Source: Acidobacteriota bacterium
Lineage (GTDB): Bacteria; Acidobacteriota; Thermoanaerobaculia; Multivoradales; J023
Direction: 5' to 3'
Assembly: GCA_029263315.1 (NCBI GenBank)
Contig: JAJCXR010000023.1
Span: 121,514 to 185,513, forward strand
Length of the DNA: 64,000 bases
How positions within the stretch are numbered: position 1 is the first letter of the stretch; the number at the start of each line of letters is the position of its first letter. Below are positions 61,316 to 64,000 of the stretch, piece by piece. The notes under the pieces are model-generated. The model was given only the letters and a program-made list of their open reading frames with translations, ran no database searches and was not told where the DNA came from. The position numbers and the translations under genes were made by a program.

Positions 61316-61334
61316 TCAATATGAGAGCTGGCCC

Positions 61335-62594
61335 TCAGAAGACCTGACGCAACCAACGCAGGATCGGACGCTCGACGAACCGTCGATGCTGCGGGCTGAA
61401 GAAATGATCGACATGGCCGAAGTCGGGCTCGAGCAGAAGCTCGCGATCACTGGCACCGCTGAAGGCGTCCAGCTGATCCTGCATGTAGGCACCGAAGGCT
61501 TGGCCACCCCCGATCATCAACACCGAGCCAGCAAAGGCGGCCAGATTGTGGGTGTGGGTGGTGTCGATGCCCGCCAAGGCACAGGAGATGTCCCGCGTCA
61601 CCGGCGTCGGCGTGTAGTTGTTGAAGCCGGTGAGCACGTTCTCCTGCAAGCGCTGCTCGGAGGCGTAGAACAGGCTGGCGGTCGCAGCATCGCCCGCCGT
61701 CAGGATGTAGCCCGGTACCGGTCCCGAGATCGGCCCTGGGGTGGGCAGGCTGAGGGTCGACACCAAAACCTGTTGATTGGTGAGGAACGGAGGAAAGAGC
61801 GCAATGGGCGTCAAGCCGTCGGGGCTGCCCGCCGAGTACTGAACGATGGATTTGAAGACCCCGTTGCCCACAGCGTCGTAAGCAATGCCGGCCCCGACGA
61901 TGGCCTGACCTTGGTTGCAGTAGCCCACGTTGAGATTCTGCACCGCCGGATCGAGGCTCAGCATCATGCCCTCCCAAGGGAAGACACCGTCATACCGAGC
62001 GCCGTCGTCATTGGCCACAGCCACCGCCAGGATGCCGCCGAGGGAAAGCCCGCCGGCCACCACGTGACCCCCGGGATGGATCGACTCGATGTGATCGCGC
62101 ACAAACGAGACGTCGTCGACCATCGACTGAAGATCCCAGCTCAGCATCACCGAGCAGTCGAAGAGACCCAGCTCGCAGCTGCCGGCGGGCACCCCTTCGA
62201 AGCGGGGTGAGTAGCCATAGACATCGTACCCGCGGATGGCAAAGAACTCGGCGATCGAGGTGCCCAAGGCACCGTTGGCGTCGCGCTGCTCATAGAGGGC
62301 AAAGGTGGTGCCGAGGGACGGCAGCAAGAGGATGGAGCCCTTGAGGTTGGCGGGCGCAACATTGCGGGCCAGACGGGTCATGCGGAAGGTGTCGATGGGG
62401 TTGGGCCCCGCCTGGACAATCCACTCACTACGTTCCAAGGGACCCACCTGGCTCGTGGTAGACGCCACGATCACCGGTTGGGCAAGGGCTGCGGTGCTCA
62501 CTGCGACGAAGAGTAGGGCGGCAATAATGGATCGCGTCAGACCTCGATCAGATAGACGACTCGACGGTGTTTCTCTCGACAATGCACAGCTCAT
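61335..62594 (-). CDS. Secreted alpha/beta hydrolase
   Basis: ATG 62594 has AGGAG 7 bases upstream and gives 419 residues with a signal peptide (SIIAALLFVAVSTAALA). The nucleophile elbow is GGLSLGG near 193-199, and the catalytic histidine is probably in EPDFGHVDHFFSP near the C terminus. The oxyanion strand is GSILLLPSLGTTF. It resembles lipases and esterases of the alpha/beta fold but has no close named family. Four cysteines may form disulfides. Confidence 0.83.
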   Translation of the reverse strand: MSCALSRETPSSRLSDRGLTRSIIAALLFVAVSTAALAQPVIVASTTSQVGPLERSEWIVQAGPNPIDTFRMTRLARNVAPANLKGSILLLPSLGTTFALYEQRDANGALGTSIAEFFAIRGYDVYGYSPRFEGVPAGSCELGLFDCSVMLSWDLQSMVDDVSFVRDHIESIHPGGHVVAGGLSLGGILAVAVANDDGARYDGVFPWEGMMLSLDPAVQNLNVGYCNQGQAIVGAGIAYDAVGNGVFKSIVQYSAGSPDGLTPIALFPPFLTNQQVLVSTLSLPTPGPISGPVPGYILTAGDAATASLFYASEQRLQENVLTGFNNYTPTPVTRDISCALAGIDTTHTHNLAAFAGSVLMIGGGQAFGAYMQDQLDAFSGASDRELLLEPDFGHVDHFFSPQHRRFVERPILRWLRQVF

Positions 62595-62930
62595 GCTCAA
62601 GCTCCTAGGTTGGGTGGATGACCAGCTATCGTGCCGGCCTCTGACGGGATAGACGACGCTGACGGCACCATTCCCTCAATTTTCTTCTCGTTGGCTCGGC
62701 GACCCTTGCGGCAGAATCGCGGAACACCATGTGGCGACACCTACTTGGGACGACACCTACTTGTGACGGCACCTACTTAAGATGTGATGGCACCTATTTA
62801 CGCGTCAAGGAGCTCATAATCCCGTCGGGAAACGCCGGTTGAGCATCATCTGGCGTTTCATGAGAAGATTTATTAGCTCGAACCCAGGATGCACCGACCA
62901 GGCGCCACCACGACCGACCGAGGAGAAGGC
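62595..62930. other. Divergent intergenic region between hydrolase and DinB-like gene
   Basis: This gap of about 335 bases holds the CACCTACTT repeats (62738-62797) and no gene. The end near 62860-62880 is AT-rich and may carry the DinB-like gene promoter. Confidence 0.4.
62738..62797. repeat. Short interspersed repeats with core CACCTACTT
   Basis: CACCTACTT occurs at 62738-62746, 62754-62762 and 62770-62778 (16-base period), and a variant CACCTAT follows at 62791. Read on the minus strand the core is AAGTAGGTG, sharing AGGTG(C/T)C with the palindromes on the other side of the hydrolase gene. Confidence 0.6.
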
Positions 62931-63428
62931 ATGGACGATCAAGGTTCGATGTTGCGCCATTTTTTGGCCGCCATCGCCTATCGCACGCAAAAGGCCCTGC
63001 GGGACGCTCCGGCCACCTTTGCCGATTTCGAGGCTGGCAATCAAGTGCGCACGCCCCATCAATTGTTGGCCCACATGGACAGCGTGCTCGGCTACGCCGT
63101 GACCTACTTCGAGGGGGGCTCCTACAGGAATGCCCCCCTGCCCTCCTTCGCCGACGAGGTGCAGCGTTTCCATGGCAAGCTCGAAACGCTAGCCCGTCAT
63201 CTGGAGGCGGGCACAGCGATGATCGACACCAGCCCGCAGCAGATGTTGCAAGGCCCTTTCTCCGACGTCATGAGCCACGCCGGTCAGCTGGCCTTGCTCA
63301 GGCGCCTGGCGGGTTCACCGGTGGCGCCGGAGAACTTCATCGTCGCCGAAATCGATCCTGACAACCTGGGGCCCCAACAGCCGGCACCGGTGAGCCCCGA
63401 CGCCGAATGGCCGGAGCGGCCGCGCTAG
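62931..63428 (+). CDS. DinB-like four-helix protein
   Basis: ATG 62931 has AGGAGAAGG just upstream and is preferred to 62889. The 165-residue soluble helical protein resembles the DinB/YfiT-like family: MLRHFLAAIAYRTQKALRDAP, TPHQLLAHMDSVLGYA and DVMSHAGQLALLRRLAG supply the spaced histidines (HM, HAG) that bind the metal in that family. DinB-like proteins act as thiol-dependent S-transferases or have unknown functions. Confidence 0.75.
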   Translation: MDDQGSMLRHFLAAIAYRTQKALRDAPATFADFEAGNQVRTPHQLLAHMDSVLGYAVTYFEGGSYRNAPLPSFADEVQRFHGKLETLARHLEAGTAMIDTSPQQMLQGPFSDVMSHAGQLALLRRLAGSPVAPENFIVAEIDPDNLGPQQPAPVSPDAEWPERPR

Positions 63429-63522
63429 TGGACCTAGCCCTTGGTGTCATCCAAGAAAGCGATGCGGGGGGAGTTGGTCCGGCGAAACGGGTTGTGTGCT
63501 TCCAACAAACAACGGACTCTTC

Positions 63523-63645
63523 AGCCGGGGGCGCCTAGCAGGGGGCGCCCAGCCGGGGGCGCCAGCCGGGGGCGCCAGCCGGGGGCGCCTAGCAGGGGGC
63601 GCCTAGCAGGGGGCGCCTAGCAGGGGGCGCCTAGCAGGGGGCGCC
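63523..63645. repeat. Nine 13-14 bp GC-rich tandem repeats
   Basis: The unit AGC(C/A)GGGGGCGCC(T) is repeated nine times. Five early units are mostly the AGCC form and the last four are all AGCA. Each holds the palindrome GGCGCC. A further two units follow at 63819-63847. No coding frame fits the array. Confidence 0.85.
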
Positions 63646-64000
63646 ACCCAGGCCCTCCCCGCCCGGAGCGCCCTCCTGAGCGCAGACGCTCAGATCGGGC
63701 GGCCCGGGCTACCAACACCGGCCCCTCCGGGGCCACAATCCAATTCTTCTTGTCCAGATCTGGCATTGGTTTGTTTTGGCGCGAAGGAGCGACGGAGGGT
63801 GCAGAAGCTGGATGGACCTAGCCGGGGGCGCCTAGCAGGGGGCGCCACCCAGGCCTGCCCCACCCGGAGCGCCCTCCTGAGCGCAGACGCTCAGATCGGG
63901 CGGCCCGGGCTACCAACACCGGCCCCTCCGGGGCCACAATCCAATTCTTCTTGTCCAGATCTGGCATTGGTTTGTTTTGGCGCGAAGGAGCGACGGAGGG
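63641..64000. repeat. 201-bp direct repeat, second copy cut by the window end
   Basis: The sequence from 63641 recurs from 63842 with a 201-base period and only a few differences through to the last base. The unit contains hairpins CTGAGCG/CGCTCAG (63676-63693) and GGCCCC/GGGGCC (63720-63734), an AT-richer stretch (about 63734-63780), and two of the AGC(C/A)GGGGGCGCC units. More copies probably follow outside the window. No gene is seen after 63428. Confidence 0.85.

Noticed and set aside
63523..64000. CRISPR array
   Set aside because: Units are contiguous with no spacers of constant length, and no cas genes are present.

Overview
The window is GC-rich, gene-dense bacterial chromosome. It most likely comes from the phylum Acidobacteriota, in or near the class Thermoanaerobaculia. 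This is an inference from content: a VWFA-related protein of the type best known from Acidobacteriota, a membrane-anchored Ser/Thr kinase with TPRs, a CHAT-TPR protein, a GNAT-nitrilase fusion, TonB receptors and porins (so a Gram-negative envelope), and a secreted protein ending in a DGFESG-type tail. No rRNA, tRNA, CRISPR array or intact transposase was recognised.

Layout. 0-10 kb holds signalling genes: a TPR kinase, an FHA-GAF sigma54 activator beside a beta-propeller-like protein, a PAS histidine kinase, and an alginate-export-type porin. 10-22 kb is mainly metabolic: a GNAT-nitrilase fusion, a KamA-like radical SAM enzyme, a MocR regulator divergent from a rhodanese and an acetyltransferase, a succinate-semialdehyde-type dehydrogenase, an AI-2E-type permease and a CHAT-TPR protein. 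22.3-39.3 kb is a visibly AT-richer envelope-glycan block. It contains a polyprenyl-phosphate GT2, two ArnT-like GT39 enzymes, an O-antigen-ligase-like protein, a PAP2 phosphatase, an outer-membrane barrel, a FecR-STN protein, three OmpR-type regulators, one histidine kinase and a TonB receptor. 39.3-43 kb holds a broken CHAT-TPR fragment, a secreted protein and a sigma/anti-sigma pair. 43-47 kb is a tight four-gene phosphate/polyphosphate operon (two PPK2 genes, UspA, Na/Pi symporter). 47-51 kb holds the VWFA protein, an orphan antitoxin-like gene with a truncated partner, and a BtuB-like receptor behind a cobalamin riboswitch. 51-56.4 kb is a small accessory island: VapBC, a large LRR-Roc-COR protein, and both halves of a dead serine recombinase. 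56.4-63.4 kb returns to housekeeping and secreted enzymes (S41 protease, methyltransferase, amidohydrolase, sirtuin, alpha/beta hydrolase, DinB-like protein). The window ends in GC-rich tandem repeats.

The two strongest new observations are regulatory and structural. First, five intergenic sites in the envelope block share one layout, TTCAG-N6-TT(A/C)AG-N8-(a -10-like TGTANN or CATATC), with an 11-bp direct-repeat period typical of OmpR/PhoB-family operators; they precede five transcription units of the block, so it looks like a self-contained regulon. Second, the envelope block and the LRR-Roc island are each bracketed by an intact minus-strand gene on the left and a diverged roughly 100-120 bp fragment of that same gene on the right (CHAT-TPR for one, a TIP30-like oxidoreductase for the other), which suggests that both were inserted between or beside duplicated gene copies.
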